DNA of 64,000 nt from Peribacillus sp. ACCC06369 (GCF_030348945.1 NZ_JAUCEN010000002.1:3658001-3722000), one strand, 5' to 3'; positions 1 through 10,096 are shown, counted from the stretch's first letter. Notes: a model not told the origin generated them from the sequence alone. A program made the numbers and translations.

Positions 1-219
1 GTTTGTACGGATGGCCTTTTGTGCATTTGTAATCCTTGGATTTTCGGGAATCACCCGTCCATCAAAATATTTCTTTAACGTCGCCACCCCGGAATTGATC
101 CAAAGCAATGATGGATCTTCATGAGGAACCAATGACGCGCTTGGTTCGATGTTATGGCCTTTTTCACTAAAAAAATCTAAATACATTTGGCGGATTTGAG
201 CACCGGTTAAATACTTCAT
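1..219 (-). CDS. alaS: Alanyl-tRNA synthetase, N-terminal part (runs off the left edge)
   Basis: Class II aminoacyl-tRNA synthetase that charges tRNA-Ala in the cytoplasm. Only the first 73 residues are in the window; they begin [17 protein letters not shown] and continue through [17 protein letters not shown], the highly conserved AlaS start and class II motif region. The ATG is preceded by an AGGAGG-type ribosome site. A T-box leader specific for this class of gene lies directly upstream, which confirms the identity and the start. The C-terminal editing and oligomerisation domains are outside the window. Confidence 0.97.
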   Translation of the reverse strand, partial: MKYLTGAQIRQMYLDFFSEKGHNIEPSASLVPHEDPSLLWINSGVATLKKYFDGRVIPENPRITNAQKAIRTN

Positions 220-261
220 ATATATATCCTCCTTTTAAAATTATGTAATTTTGAGCACACA

Positions 262-502
262 AAAAACTCCCATCCCAAAAACAGGGACGAGAGTTAACTC
301 GCGGTACCACCCTGATTATGGACGCAGGAATTCCCGGGTCCATCACCTTCATAAAAGCCTTAACGCGGCATGACGGCAGGTATTAGCTGCTCTCAGGACT
401 AGCTTTCTGCTGCTCTTCACCTTGCAGTCCCTTTCAGCCTGGGGGACCCCTCTCTTTTAGATGGACTTCAGCATACTTCATCCTTCAACGAATTATCTTA
501 TG
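262..502 (-). promoter_or_regulatory. T-box riboswitch leader of alaS
   Basis: The minus strand carries the T-box core AGGGTGGTACCGCG (about 302-316). It is followed by a rho-independent terminator (266-296; AACTCTCGTCCC, loop, GGGATGGGAGTT, then T-run). Upstream is a stem I-like region with an AGAGAG motif. T-boxes read through when uncharged cognate tRNA binds, so alaS should be induced by low charging of tRNA-Ala. A GCU triplet at 401-403 is a candidate alanine specifier, but I did not fold the RNA. Confidence 0.95.
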
Positions 503-508
503 TAATGG

Positions 509-537
509 ATTATATTCACAAGACTTTTATTTGTCAA
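509..537 (-). promoter_or_regulatory. Sigma-A promoter for the alaS leader
   Basis: Perfect consensus on the minus strand: TTGACA (532-537), a 17-bp spacer, and TATAAT (509-514). The -35 lies inside the last codons of the upstream yrrI-like gene, so promoter and coding end overlap. Confidence 0.9.
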
Positions 538-1603
538 TAAGGGGCGGCTTCTTTCTAAAGTGAACGCGGGCATGAAGCACAAAAACTTTCAACACAGCCA
601 AAATGGGAATCGAAAGGACCATGCCCGTGATACCACCTATTTCACCTCCGGCCAATAATGCGAGCATGATGAAAAGCGGGTGCATATGGAGGCTTTTACC
701 GACTATAAACGGCGACAGGATATTTCCCTCGAGAAATTGAAGCAGGAGCACGATGACCGCGATGATCACCACCATTTTCACTGACATGGTCGCGGCGATG
801 ATCACTGCAGGGATGGCCCCAATTACAGGCCCGAAATACGGAATGACATTCGTTATTCCGATTATCGCTCCCAATAGCAGCGGATATTGCATTCCGACTA
901 TCCAGAAAAGCAGCGAGGAAATCAACCCGACCAAGGCACAGACAATGATTTGTCCGCGAATATAGCCGCCCAGCGACGCATCCACATCACGAACGAATGC
1001 CCGTCCCTGCTTGCGCCATTTTTTCGGGGTCATATACCAAGCCATTTTTTTTAGAACAGTGAAATCTTTCAGGATATAAAAAGCAATGAATGGAATCAAA
1101 GCAATCAGAACGATGAAATCAATCATCTTCATTGCATACTCCATCGCCTTCTCTGGAATACGCTTCAGCCAGCCTTCGAAAAGGGTGACACCTTCTTCGA
1201 ACCTTTCATGAATTCCGAACGGCCATGCTGCCGTTTGATGATTGAGCTTATCTATCCGGCTCCGATACTGATCAACCAGTTCTGGGACGCTTTCCGACAG
1301 CTCGCGAACCTGGCTGACAATCACTGGAATACCTTTATAAACGGCAAAGCCAATCCCTCCGAAAAACAACAAATAGATAATCGTAATCGAAAGCCAGCGA
1401 CGCAGCCCTTTCTCATTTAAATATTCCACTACCGGATGCAGCAAGTAACTGATGAACGCACCAATCAAAAAAGGCAGCAGTACCGTCACACATACAGTAA
1501 CGAAAGGTCCCCACATGGGCTTAAGTTTCATAAAAATATAGATAACGAAAAATAAGAGCAATAAAAAACCCAGGCGATAAAACCACTTCAGACGAATACT
1601 CAC
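527..1603 (-). CDS. yrrI: AI-2E family transporter-like membrane protein (YrrI family)
   Basis: Polytopic membrane protein of the AI-2E exporter / PerM family, about 358 residues, normal length. There are hydrophobic segments near the N-terminus, a soluble middle stretch, then a C-terminal membrane block with the family motif ITNVIPYFGPVIGAIPA. The family moves small solutes or ions; the substrate of this member is unknown. I chose the GTG at 1603 because GGGAGG lies 8 bases before it; a GTG 9 bases earlier overlaps that ribosome site. The position next to alaS matches yrrI in B. subtilis. Confidence 0.88.
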   Translation of the reverse strand: MSIRLKWFYRLGFLLLLFFVIYIFMKLKPMWGPFVTVCVTVLLPFLIGAFISYLLHPVVEYLNEKGLRRWLSITIIYLLFFGGIGFAVYKGIPVIVSQVRELSESVPELVDQYRSRIDKLNHQTAAWPFGIHERFEEGVTLFEGWLKRIPEKAMEYAMKMIDFIVLIALIPFIAFYILKDFTVLKKMAWYMTPKKWRKQGRAFVRDVDASLGGYIRGQIIVCALVGLISSLLFWIVGMQYPLLLGAIIGITNVIPYFGPVIGAIPAVIIAATMSVKMVVIIAVIVLLLQFLEGNILSPFIVGKSLHMHPLFIMLALLAGGEIGGITGMVLSIPILAVLKVFVLHARVHFRKKPPLIDK

Positions 1604-1656
1604 ACTAAACACCTCCCGCTCATTTATTCTTCGAAAGGCGGAAGGTTTTCATACAT

Positions 1657-1687
1657 AAAAAAGAGTGCCCTCATTATCAGGACACCC
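1657..1687 (-). terminator. Rho-independent terminator after the 37-aa gene
   Basis: Minus strand GTGTCCT, loop, AGGGCAC followed by TCTTTTTT: a 7-bp stem with one G-U pair and a T-run. Confidence 0.8.
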
Positions 1688-1694
1688 ATTCCCG

Positions 1695-1808
1695 CTATAA
1701 TAATGACTTTAATCTTTTGCGTATTTTCTTCATGTTCCGTTTGATCATCTTCGAGTTCATCAAGTCCGAACCCATATTCATTAGAGTATTGCGTGAACGT
1801 CTAGCCAT
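1695..1808 (-). CDS. Small basic protein, DUF3918/YrzQ-like
   Basis: A 37-residue protein, MARRSRNTLMNMGSDLMNSK and on to a basic tail ending IRKRLKSLL. An AGAGGTG ribosome site stands before the ATG and a terminator follows directly. The basic C-terminus (RNMKKIRKRLKSLL) and the place between yrrI and a zinc-ribbon gene resemble the small YrzQ-type proteins of Bacillus. That family link is from memory of its general pattern, not from a search. Function unknown. Confidence 0.65.
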   Translation of the reverse strand: MARRSRNTLMNMGSDLMNSKMIKRNMKKIRKRLKSLL

Positions 1809-1830
1809 TGCAAACACCTCTTCCGTTAAA

Positions 1831-2025
1831 TTACATACTGAAGCGGCGGTCATTTTCCTCAAACAAATCGTCCAATGAGCTTAAACTTCCATCTTCCTCG
1901 ACTTGGTGCGTATTAATGAGCCCTTCGGATAAGGTCATTTCAATAAAGCAATTCCAACAATAATATTGATTCACGCCAATCTTCCCAACATCTTTACTGC
2001 GGCAATTCGGACATTTAATTTCCAA
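1831..2025 (-). CDS. Small zinc-ribbon protein (YrzR-like)
   Basis: A 64-residue protein with two Cys pairs, CPNC and CWNC, about 15 residues apart: a treble-clef or zinc-ribbon fold, followed by an acidic tail. I placed the start at the TTG (2025) because GTGAGGTG sits 6 bases upstream; an upstream ATG in the same frame lies inside the end of yrrD and lacks a ribosome site. The gene follows yrrD by about 10 bases, so the two are probably cotranscribed. Biological role unknown. Confidence 0.75.
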   Translation of the reverse strand: MEIKCPNCRSKDVGKIGVNQYYCWNCFIEMTLSEGLINTHQVEEDGSLSSLDDLFEENDRRFSM

Positions 2026-2035
2026 AATGGACACC

Positions 2036-2500
2036 TCACTGTTCATAAACTGAAACAATGATGGTATCCTTCCCTAATGCAGGCGGCTGTTTTGATTCTA
2101 TCACTGTCGACTCCGAGAAAAACCCATCCGTTGTTTCATACGCTATAATCGTGCCCATTTTCTCCTTGAAATATACATCCTGCAGTAAACCCAGTTCTTC
2201 GCCCATTTCTGAAAAAAGCATGCGACCCAATAATTCGTCCTTCGATAGGCATATGGAATCCGCAGGCACTTTCCTTAAGTTTGAATCCTGTTGCATGATG
2301 ACGATCCCATCTGGACCGAATGAAGAAATATCGTCAAGTTTCAAATGAAAAGCTCTTTTGAACAATGCTTGCTGATGAACGACCAAGCCTGTTACCTGAC
2401 CCATTTCAGAAATTGATAAATCGTGGACCGTGCCGACTCTTTCTCCTTTGATTGTAAAAACCGGCATCCCTTTCAATAATGAAAACGTCCGCAAGGTCAT
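2036..2500 (-). CDS. yrrD: PRC-barrel domain protein YrrD
   Basis: A 154-residue soluble protein with two PRC-barrel-like halves: residues about 8-70, containing KGMPVFTIKGERVGTVHDLS, and about 85-150, containing LLGRMLFSEMGEELGLLQDV. The repeated pattern 'G..VG.V.DL.....G.V..' is typical. Matches B. subtilis YrrD in position between recD2 and yrrI. PRC barrels usually bind protein or RNA partners; no catalytic residues are visible. The start may be this ATG or a TTG two codons later; the AAAGG upstream fits either. Confidence 0.82.
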   Translation of the reverse strand: MTLRTFSLLKGMPVFTIKGERVGTVHDLSISEMGQVTGLVVHQQALFKRAFHLKLDDISSFGPDGIVIMQQDSNLRKVPADSICLSKDELLGRMLFSEMGEELGLLQDVYFKEKMGTIIAYETTDGFFSESTVIESKQPPALGKDTIIVSVYEQ

Positions 2501-2603
2501 CCCGCCTTTCCGAACATTTTTATTATCTCTTTACTACTGAAAATAGATGTGCTGAAAGGTTTTCCATTGTTGCTCCATCTTCCGGAAATACAGGGAACAG
2601 GCA

Positions 2604-2629
2604 TAAAAAAAAGACCGGTTTCCCGGTCT
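2604..2629 (-). terminator. Terminator after the TPM protein gene
   Basis: Minus strand GACCGG, GAAA loop, CCGGTC, then eight T: a compact perfect hairpin. Confidence 0.92.
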
Positions 2630-2641
2630 GATTCACCTGTT

Positions 2642-3415
2642 TTACCATCCCCTGCTGGCACCTCCGCCACCGGAACTTCCTCCGCCACCTCCACGTGGAC
2701 CGCCGCTGCCGCCTCCACGGCCACCGCCGCCTCCGCGACTGATGATTATCAAAAGGATATTGATTAGCGTTTGGAGGAAAAATCCTTTAAAGAACTTGGC
2801 ATCGAGGATGAATACGATGATGACAACGAGGATAATGAGGAAAATCTGTAAACCTGATGGCTGAAAGTTTTCTGACTCAGGCTGAACGGAGAGATCTTGA
2901 TAAAACTCGTCACCTAGGTTGTATTCTTTCATGACATCGTTATATACGGCCTTATAGGTTTCCGTCAGGGCAACATCATATTTACCCTCTTTCAGCGCAG
3001 GGATAGCCACATTGTCCAAAATCTGACCAGATTTTATATCGGTAATGGCCCCTTCCAAACCGTAACCCACTTCAATACGGATTTTCTGTTCTTCCATGGC
3101 TAGAACAATTAGAACTCCATTGTTCAGCTCGGAATCACCCAGTTTGAATGATCTCAATGCCTCGACCGAGTACTCCTCGATCTCGGATCCTTCCATGGAA
3201 TCAACCGTCAAAACGGAAATTTGTGCTTTTGTAGCATCATCCAATCGTTTCCCAAGTTCGATGAGTTCGGATTTTTCCTGATCATCCAGGACTCCGGCGA
3301 AGTCCTGAACATATATATCCCCAACTGGTTCAGGGATGTTAGGTTGTGCTGCGACCACGTTTGCTAAACTGCACGTGAGAATGAAGAATAGCGCAAACAC
3401 AGCTAGTTTTTTCAT
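2642..3415 (-). CDS. TPM domain protein (YgcG family), secreted or membrane-anchored
   Basis: 257 residues. An N-terminal signal peptide (MKKLAVFALFFILTCSLA, cleavage probably near AAQP) is followed by a TPM phosphatase-like domain (about 30-150, with FAGVLDDQEKSELIELGKRL). Then come a linker, one membrane helix (about 190-215) and a glycine-rich tail ending GGGGASRGW. The architecture is that of YgcG-type proteins, which commonly sit beside LemA. It overlaps the stop of the lemA gene by one base, so the pair is translationally coupled. The TPM domain should face outward. Exact function unknown. Confidence 0.88.
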   Translation of the reverse strand: MKKLAVFALFFILTCSLANVVAAQPNIPEPVGDIYVQDFAGVLDDQEKSELIELGKRLDDATKAQISVLTVDSMEGSEIEEYSVEALRSFKLGDSELNNGVLIVLAMEEQKIRIEVGYGLEGAITDIKSGQILDNVAIPALKEGKYDVALTETYKAVYNDVMKEYNLGDEFYQDLSVQPESENFQPSGLQIFLIILVVIIVFILDAKFFKGFFLQTLINILLIIISRGGGGGRGGGSGGPRGGGGGSSGGGGASRGW

Positions 3416-3981
3416 TATTTATCGCTCCCGAAATCAACCTTTGGCGTTTCTTTTTCTTGATCGGTCACTTCAAAATATGGTTTAGCATCGAACCCGAACA
3501 CTCCTGCCATCATATTCTTCGGAAAGCGTTTAATCATCTTATTATAGTTTGTAACTTCATCATTATAGTCTTTTCGTGCTACTGTCAGTCGATTTTCCGT
3601 TCCTTCCAAACTATCCATGAGACCCTTGAAGTTCTCATTGGCCTTTAAATCCGGATAGTTCTCGACAACCACCAAAAGACGGCTTAAGGCCCCGCTCAAT
3701 TCTTGATCGGCATCAATTGCATCTTCAGTCGAGTTGGCGCCGGCTAGCTTCGAGCGTGCATCACTCACCGCTTTAATGGCTTCCGTTTCATGCGAAGCAT
3801 AACCCTTGACCGTTTCAACAAGGTTCGGAATCAAATCCGCCCTTCGTTTCAATTGGTTATCCACCTGTGACCATTTATTGTCGACATCTTCACTTGCACT
3901 TACAAGGCCGTTGTACGAAGATGCCCCAAAAATGACCAGCAAAACGACAACGACTATTCCTAGTATCCAACCTTTTTTCAT
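3415..3981 (-). CDS. lemA: LemA family protein
   Basis: 188 residues: an N-terminal membrane anchor (WILGIVVVVLLVIFGASSY) and a helical LemA domain with the family motifs VDNQLKRRADLIPNLVETVKGY and NYPDLKANENFKGLMDSLEGTENR. LemA proteins are membrane-bound helical bundles of poorly known role, usually encoded with a TPM-domain partner as here. An AGGGGGG ribosome site lies a few bases before the ATG. The gene is first in a two-gene operon ending at the terminator near 2604. Confidence 0.95.
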   Translation of the reverse strand: MKKGWILGIVVVVLLVIFGASSYNGLVSASEDVDNKWSQVDNQLKRRADLIPNLVETVKGYASHETEAIKAVSDARSKLAGANSTEDAIDADQELSGALSRLLVVVENYPDLKANENFKGLMDSLEGTENRLTVARKDYNDEVTNYNKMIKRFPKNMMAGVFGFDAKPYFEVTDQEKETPKVDFGSDK

Positions 3982-4092
3982 CAGTTTCCCCCCTACTCTT
4001 TCACATATAAGTTATATTCTATATTAGTTCCACCAAAACTATGAATTATAAACAAAATTCATCAAATGAAGAAACAAAACATTGATCACCAG

Positions 4093-6501
4093 CTACATGA
4101 AATCATAAGGGGTGACACTTTCCATCCCGATCATCGGGTCAGCATGCATGAGAGTATCAAGATAACTTGCCTCTGGCGCATGTACATCTCCCTTTTCAAC
4201 CGGCCTATCTTCCTCACTCAAAATCTCCCGCAGCTTTTCACGCAAAGTCGTTTTCCGGCGCATCTCATCATTACGCTCGATCCCTAAACGGAATGCATCC
4301 TCTTCACCACAAAGGATCAAGAAATTTTTACTGCGGGTAATTGCCGTATACAATAAATTTCGGCGAAGCATCCGATAATAACTTTTCACTACAGGTAAAA
4401 TGACAATGGGGAATTCGCTTCCCTGCGACTTATGAATGGAGCAGCAATATGCATGAGTAATCTGGTTCAAGTCCTGTTTCGTGTAGGTCACCTCGATACC
4501 TTCGAAAGAAATGATAACTTTATCGACATGATCGGTATTTTCCTTAGCGAACAGTATGGACACGATTTCACCCATATCGCCATTAAAGACACCCTCCTCT
4601 GGCTGGTTCACCAGTTGAAGCACCTTATCACCCGTTCTGTATATCACGTCACCGAATTTAATTTCCCGCCGCTTTTCATCCGCATTGCCATTGAACACTT
4701 CCTGAAGCATTTTATTCAGTGCATCAATCCCGGCAGGCCCCCTATACATCGGAGCCAGTACCTGTATATCCCTGGCCGTGAAACCCTTTGTCCTGGCATT
4801 CGCAACCACTTTCTCGATTACCTGGGCGATTTGCCCGGTCTGACAGCGAATGAACGATCGATCTTCTTGCTGCTTCGTAACATCATCCGGGAGTCTTCCT
4901 TTTTTGATGTCATGGGCCAATTCAATGATCGATGAGCCGTCAGCTTGACGGTAAATATGTTCCAAACTGACAGTCGGTACACAATCCGATGCAAGCAAAT
5001 CCTTTAAAACCTGCCCAGGGCCGACTGATGGCAGCTGATCTTCATCACCCACCAATATCACTTGGACATTTTCCGGCAAGGCTTTAAACAATTGATGGGC
5101 CAGCCACGTATCAACCATGGAAACCTCATCGATGATCACGATCCGGCCATCCAACTGATTATCCTCATCATGGGAAAAGCCTTCACTCCCGTTCCACCCC
5201 AGCAAACGGTGGATCGTAACAGCGGGAAGTCCAGTCGATTCGGCCATGCGTTTCGCTGCTCGGCCAGTAGGAGCCGCAAGTACGAATGGAAATGGATCGC
5301 TTCCTTCTTTTTTATAATCGTTAATGTCCATGGATACACCATGCAGCTCCGCATAAAGCTCAACAATTCCTTTGATCACCGTCGTCTTACCGGTACCAGG
5401 CCCCCCCGTCAAGATTAACATGGGGGACTGCAGGGCTGTTTGTATCGCTTCCTTTTGGGCTGGGGCGTAGGAAACATCAAGCCGCTCTTCCAGCTTCCCA
5501 AGTGCCAGCAAAAACTCCGATTCCGGGAACTGGTCCTCATACTCCGTTTGAGCAAGCAGCCGCTTGATGTTCATGACGATTCCCTTTTCGGAATAGAATA
5601 GTGAAGGCGGATAAATTCGTTGATCCTCGACAACTATTTTTCCCTCTTGCGTCAATTCGATTATTTCCGAGGAAATGTTTGTGAATTCAATGCGATCCCG
5701 TTTATTTTCCTCAAGCAGTCGCTTGACCGCTTCCAATAGCTGCTCGGCTTCTATGTAGATATTTCCATCCTGGAGGCATTGTGATTCAAGTGTATACAAG
5801 CACGCAGCCTTGATTCGGTCGGGATGGCTGCCGGAAATGCCAAGCTGATGCCCAAGCTCATCCGCCCGTCCAAAACCAATCCCTTCAATATCCTCCACGA
5901 GCTTATAAGGATTTCCCTGAACCATCGTGATCGTATCCTGTTTATACATTTGATAAATCTTCATCGACAACTGTGGTCCAAAGCCATATTGATTCAGGGC
6001 GATCATCACCTGTTCCAAACCTTGATGCTCGACTAATGTATCATAGAGGCCCTTTGCCTTTTCCCCTGATAGCTTCGGGATATCATCAAGTAACGAAGGC
6101 TGAGCCAGAATTTTGGAAATTGCCTTTTCCCCTAGGGTCTCAACAATGCTTTCGGCTGTTTTTTTCCCAATGCCCTTGAAAAGATCACCGGATAAATAAC
6201 TGACGATCCCTTCCTTGGATTGAGGCAAATCCTTACGGAAATGCTCCACATGAAATTGAAGGCCAAAACGCGCATGTTCCTTCATCGCCCCATAAAAAAT
6301 ATAGATCTCATCCTCATGCATCCTTGGAAAATAACCTGTTACGACAGCTTCCTTCTCTTCATAATTCAGATTCGTTTCATGCACACGAATTCTTACAACC
6401 GAGTACATATTTTCTTCATTATGAAAGATCGTCACTAAATGACTTCCTTTCATGAACATTTTCTCCTCTGAAAACAAATCCAACGAATCTTGCTGGCTCA
6501 A
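4093..6501 (-). CDS. recD2: ATP-dependent 5'-3' DNA helicase RecD2
   Basis: SF1B helicase of the RecD2 (YrrC) type, about 802 residues, acting in DNA repair and fork maintenance without RecBC. Visible parts are an N-terminal OB-like domain, helix-hairpin-helix repeats (LFKGIGKKTAESIVETLG; IEGIGFGRADELG), Walker A GGPGTGKTT near residue 365, Walker B IIDEVSMVD, and the C-terminal HKSQGSEFP and AITRSK helicase motifs. I moved the start to a TTG (6501), since AAAGGTGGGGAG lies 5 bases before it; the ATG at 6522 has no ribosome site. The C-terminus after about residue 730 is less conserved. Confidence 0.93.
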   Translation of the reverse strand: MSQQDSLDLFSEEKMFMKGSHLVTIFHNEENMYSVVRIRVHETNLNYEEKEAVVTGYFPRMHEDEIYIFYGAMKEHARFGLQFHVEHFRKDLPQSKEGIVSYLSGDLFKGIGKKTAESIVETLGEKAISKILAQPSLLDDIPKLSGEKAKGLYDTLVEHQGLEQVMIALNQYGFGPQLSMKIYQMYKQDTITMVQGNPYKLVEDIEGIGFGRADELGHQLGISGSHPDRIKAACLYTLESQCLQDGNIYIEAEQLLEAVKRLLEENKRDRIEFTNISSEIIELTQEGKIVVEDQRIYPPSLFYSEKGIVMNIKRLLAQTEYEDQFPESEFLLALGKLEERLDVSYAPAQKEAIQTALQSPMLILTGGPGTGKTTVIKGIVELYAELHGVSMDINDYKKEGSDPFPFVLAAPTGRAAKRMAESTGLPAVTIHRLLGWNGSEGFSHDEDNQLDGRIVIIDEVSMVDTWLAHQLFKALPENVQVILVGDEDQLPSVGPGQVLKDLLASDCVPTVSLEHIYRQADGSSIIELAHDIKKGRLPDDVTKQQEDRSFIRCQTGQIAQVIEKVVANARTKGFTARDIQVLAPMYRGPAGIDALNKMLQEVFNGNADEKRREIKFGDVIYRTGDKVLQLVNQPEEGVFNGDMGEIVSILFAKENTDHVDKVIISFEGIEVTYTKQDLNQITHAYCCSIHKSQGSEFPIVILPVVKSYYRMLRRNLLYTAITRSKNFLILCGEEDAFRLGIERNDEMRRKTTLREKLREILSEEDRPVEKGDVHAPEASYLDTLMHADPMIGMESVTPYDFM

Positions 6502-6537
6502 CGCTACTCCCCACCTTTCCATGCATATGCCGACTAT

Positions 6538-7209
6538 TTACTCAGCATTCATTTCTTCCATCAGTTTCTTACCGTGTGCAGCAAGCATATGGTCAGGCTG
6601 TGCTTCCAAAGCCTTATCAAAATAAGCGATCGCTGCTTGCGCATCTTCACGATACCCGGCAAACGCAACACCTAAATTATAATAAGCATCGGCATGTCCC
6701 GGATCCTGCTCCACAATTAAATTCAGTTGATTGATCAACTCATCGTATAATTCCGCATTGGCAAGACATAGTGCATATTGGAATCTCGCGTCAACGTCCT
6801 CTGGGCTCAGCTCCACCGTTCTCTGTAAATAAGGCATCGCCAACTTCGGTTGATCCAACGCCATCAATGTCAATCCAAGCATGAAGTAAGCATCGCTGTT
6901 CTCCAGTCCCAAGCGGATTGCCTTTTCAAACATATCCTTCGCTTCGACTAATTTAGAATCGGATTCATAGTATAAGTTACCTAATGAATAATAAGCCGCA
7001 GCTGCATTTTCATCCAGCTCAATCGCCTTTCTGTAAAACTTGACCGCTTTATCCGTTTCACCAACGGCAGTCAATACATTCCCGAAATTTATGTAGGCAA
7101 CAGGCTCATTCGGATTTTCCTCGATCGCCTCATTAAAAACTTTCGCCGCTTCTTCGTATTTCCCTTGCTGCATAAACTCAATTCCTTGTTGATTCTTATC
7201 CATTATCAT
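6538..7209 (-). CDS. yrrB: TPR repeat protein YrrB
   Basis: About 223 residues made of roughly six tetratricopeptide repeats, for example PNEPVAYINFGNVLTAVGE, AAAAYYSLGNLYYES and ADAYYNLGVAFAG. It is a soluble protein-interaction scaffold, located between mnmA and recD2 as in B. subtilis. The open frame extends upstream to 7317, but that part crosses the mnmA terminator. GGAG stands 6 bases before the ATG at 7209; the ATG at 7203 is an alternative. Partner proteins cannot be inferred from sequence. Confidence 0.88.
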   Translation of the reverse strand: MIMDKNQQGIEFMQQGKYEEAAKVFNEAIEENPNEPVAYINFGNVLTAVGETDKAVKFYRKAIELDENAAAAYYSLGNLYYESDSKLVEAKDMFEKAIRLGLENSDAYFMLGLTLMALDQPKLAMPYLQRTVELSPEDVDARFQYALCLANAELYDELINQLNLIVEQDPGHADAYYNLGVAFAGYREDAQAAIAYFDKALEAQPDHMLAAHGKKLMEEMNAE

Positions 7210-7280
7210 TTCACACTCCATTTTTATATTAAAAAGTATAGCATAACAGTAGTCGAATTCAGACAGCACACCCGCAATCC

Positions 7281-7316
7281 AAAAGAAGTCCCCAACCGCA
7301 AACACAGCTGGGGACA
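7281..7316 (-). terminator. Terminator after mnmA
   Basis: Minus strand GTCCCCAGC, loop, GGTTGGGGAC, then TTCTTTT. It separates mnmA from yrrB, so yrrB/recD2 need read-through or their own promoter. Confidence 0.85.
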
Positions 7317-7324
7317 TGCTTATT

Positions 7325-8449
<1,125 letters not shown>

Positions 8450-8469
8450 TCATTTATTTAAAGAAGGAA

Positions 8470-9615
8470 TTATCTTCCCACTAATCTTTTAACGATTTTA
8501 ACGGTGGTTTCAGCTGCCTGCCTGACGTCCTCTTCCGTGTTGTTCAAACCGAAGCTGAAACGAATCGAATTCTTCGTCCGCTCCGAAGCTTTCCCGAACA
8601 TCGCCACAAGTACATGCGACGGATCGATTGACCCGGCTGTACAAGCGGATCCGCTCGATACCGCAACACCTGCCAAGTCCAAATTGACGAGCATAGATTC
8701 CACATTCGTACCCGGAAAACTAACATTCAGCACATGTGGCAGCGACTGTTCCATAGATCCGTTAATTTCATATTGTACATCCGCCTCATCAAAGACAGCA
8801 AGCAATACGTCTTTAAATCGCTTGTATTGCTCCGTTTTCTCTTCCATCGTGCTTTGTGCAAGTAAAACAGCTTCTGAAAAACCGGCAATTGCCGGCACAC
8901 TCTCCGTACCTGCACGGCGTTTGCGTTCTTGTTCCCCGCCATATAAATGCGGATTCAGCTTCAAGCCTTCACGCATATATAGAAAGCCGATTCCTTTGGG
9001 ACCGTTGATTTTATGTGCTGATACACTCAGCAGATCCACCCCCAACTCACGAACGTCAATACGGATCAAACCATATGCCTGGACCGCGTCCGTATGGAAA
9101 ATGGCTGGATGGCCCTTGAGCAGCTGTCCAATTTCAGCAATCGGCTGGATCGTTCCAACCTCGTTATTGCCGAACATGACCGAAACCAAAATCGTATCGT
9201 CCCGCAATGCAGACTTTAAATCGGCAATTGAAATAAGCCCCGCTTCATTCACAGGTAAATATGTGACTTCAAAGCCAGACTTCTCAAGGAATTGGCACGT
9301 ATGCAAGACCGCATGATGCTCAATCTCCGTCGTGATGATGTGCTTTCCCTTTTCTTTATAAGCATTGGCAACACCAATGATCGCCGTATTATCCGCCTCG
9401 GTTCCACCGCTAGTGAAAATGATTTCATTCCGCCCGGCACCTATGCTCGTAGCAATACTCGAACGCGCCTCATCCAAAACATGGCGCGCCTCCCGCCCGA
9501 AAGCATGAATGCTCGACGGATTGCCAAAGTCATGGCTCATGACTACCATCATCCTATCGATCACATTCGGATGCATCGGTGAAGTCGCAGCATGATCTAA
9601 ATATATTCTGTCCAC
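8470..9615 (-). CDS. iscS: Cysteine desulfurase (IscS/NifS family, YrvO type)
   Basis: PLP enzyme that releases sulfur from cysteine as an enzyme persulfide; here it most likely feeds MnmA next door. 381 residues. It has the N-terminal YLDHAATSPMHP, PLP lysine Lys202 in SAHKINGPKG, and catalytic Cys325 in SSGSACTAGS. I used the GTG at 9615: GGAGGCGAC lies just before it, and the longer reading from 9666 would run through the cymR terminator. Downstream mnmA follows closely, so they form one operon. Confidence 0.95.
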   Translation of the reverse strand: MDRIYLDHAATSPMHPNVIDRMMVVMSHDFGNPSSIHAFGREARHVLDEARSSIATSIGAGRNEIIFTSGGTEADNTAIIGVANAYKEKGKHIITTEIEHHAVLHTCQFLEKSGFEVTYLPVNEAGLISIADLKSALRDDTILVSVMFGNNEVGTIQPIAEIGQLLKGHPAIFHTDAVQAYGLIRIDVRELGVDLLSVSAHKINGPKGIGFLYMREGLKLNPHLYGGEQERKRRAGTESVPAIAGFSEAVLLAQSTMEEKTEQYKRFKDVLLAVFDEADVQYEINGSMEQSLPHVLNVSFPGTNVESMLVNLDLAGVAVSSGSACTAGSIDPSHVLVAMFGKASERTKNSIRFSFGLNNTEEDVRQAAETTVKIVKRLVGR

Positions 9616-9633
9616 TTTTTTGTCGCCTCCATT

Positions 9634-9670
9634 AAAAAAACGCAAGCGCCTACATAATAGGCGCATTGCT
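9634..9670 (-). terminator. Terminator between cymR and iscS
   Basis: Minus strand GCAATGCGCCTA, TTATG loop, TAGGCGCTTGC, then seven T. Strong stem with one bulge. Partial read-through into iscS-mnmA is likely since no clear promoter sits between. Confidence 0.88.
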
Positions 9671-9676
9671 AATCAC

Positions 9677-10096
9677 TTAAATATAGTACATATAAGAATC
9701 GATTTCACCCGTATCCTTGTAGCTAGCCAAATCCATAAGCGTCGTATTATCCAATACATCCTTCACAGCATCGCGAATCCGGATCCAAAGCTGGCGCTTA
9801 ACCGGCTCTTCATCCTCAATTCCTTCAACCGGAGTAATCGGCCCTTCCAATACGCGGATGACATCACCCGAAGTGATCTCCTGAGGATCTTTAGACAAGA
9901 CATACCCGCCATAAGCACCGCGGACACTCTTCACCAACCCTGCATTACGAAGCGGCGCAATCAACTGCTCCAAATAATGCTCCGACAAATTATGCGTCTG
10001 GGCAATCGATTTCAAACTTTTCGGGCCTTCTCCATAATGTTTAGCAAGCTCGATCATAATCGTTAAACCATAACGGCCTTTAGTAGATATCTTCAT
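9677..10096 (-). CDS. cymR: Rrf2-family cysteine metabolism repressor CymR
   Basis: 139 residues, the expected CymR length. The N-terminal winged helix begins MKISTKGRYGLTIMIELAKH; the recognition region is HNLSEHYLEQLIAPLRNAGLVKS. It lacks the three-Cys cluster of IscR-type Rrf2 proteins, as CymR does. In Bacillus CymR represses sulfur-uptake and cysteine genes together with CysK. The ATG at 10096 follows GAGGTG; a TTG 15 bases upstream overlaps that site and is less likely. An extended -10 (TGCTATAAT, minus strand, about 10142-10150) lies upstream. Confidence 0.93.
   Translation of the reverse strand: MKISTKGRYGLTIMIELAKHYGEGPKSLKSIAQTHNLSEHYLEQLIAPLRNAGLVKSVRGAYGGYVLSKDPQEITSGDVIRVLEGPITPVEGIEDEEPVKRQLWIRIRDAVKDVLDNTTLMDLASYKDTGEIDSYMYYI

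Noticed and set aside
2497..2724. Ala/Val/Glu-rich frame opposite and beside the TPM gene
   Set aside because: Shadow of the glycine-rich coding repeats in another frame; crosses a terminator.
7210..7317. Upstream extension of the TPR gene
   Set aside because: It would run through the mnmA terminator; a ribosome site sits before the internal ATG.
9616..9666. Upstream extension of the cysteine desulfurase
   Set aside because: It would run through the cymR terminator; the GTG at 9615 has GGAGG and matches the family start.
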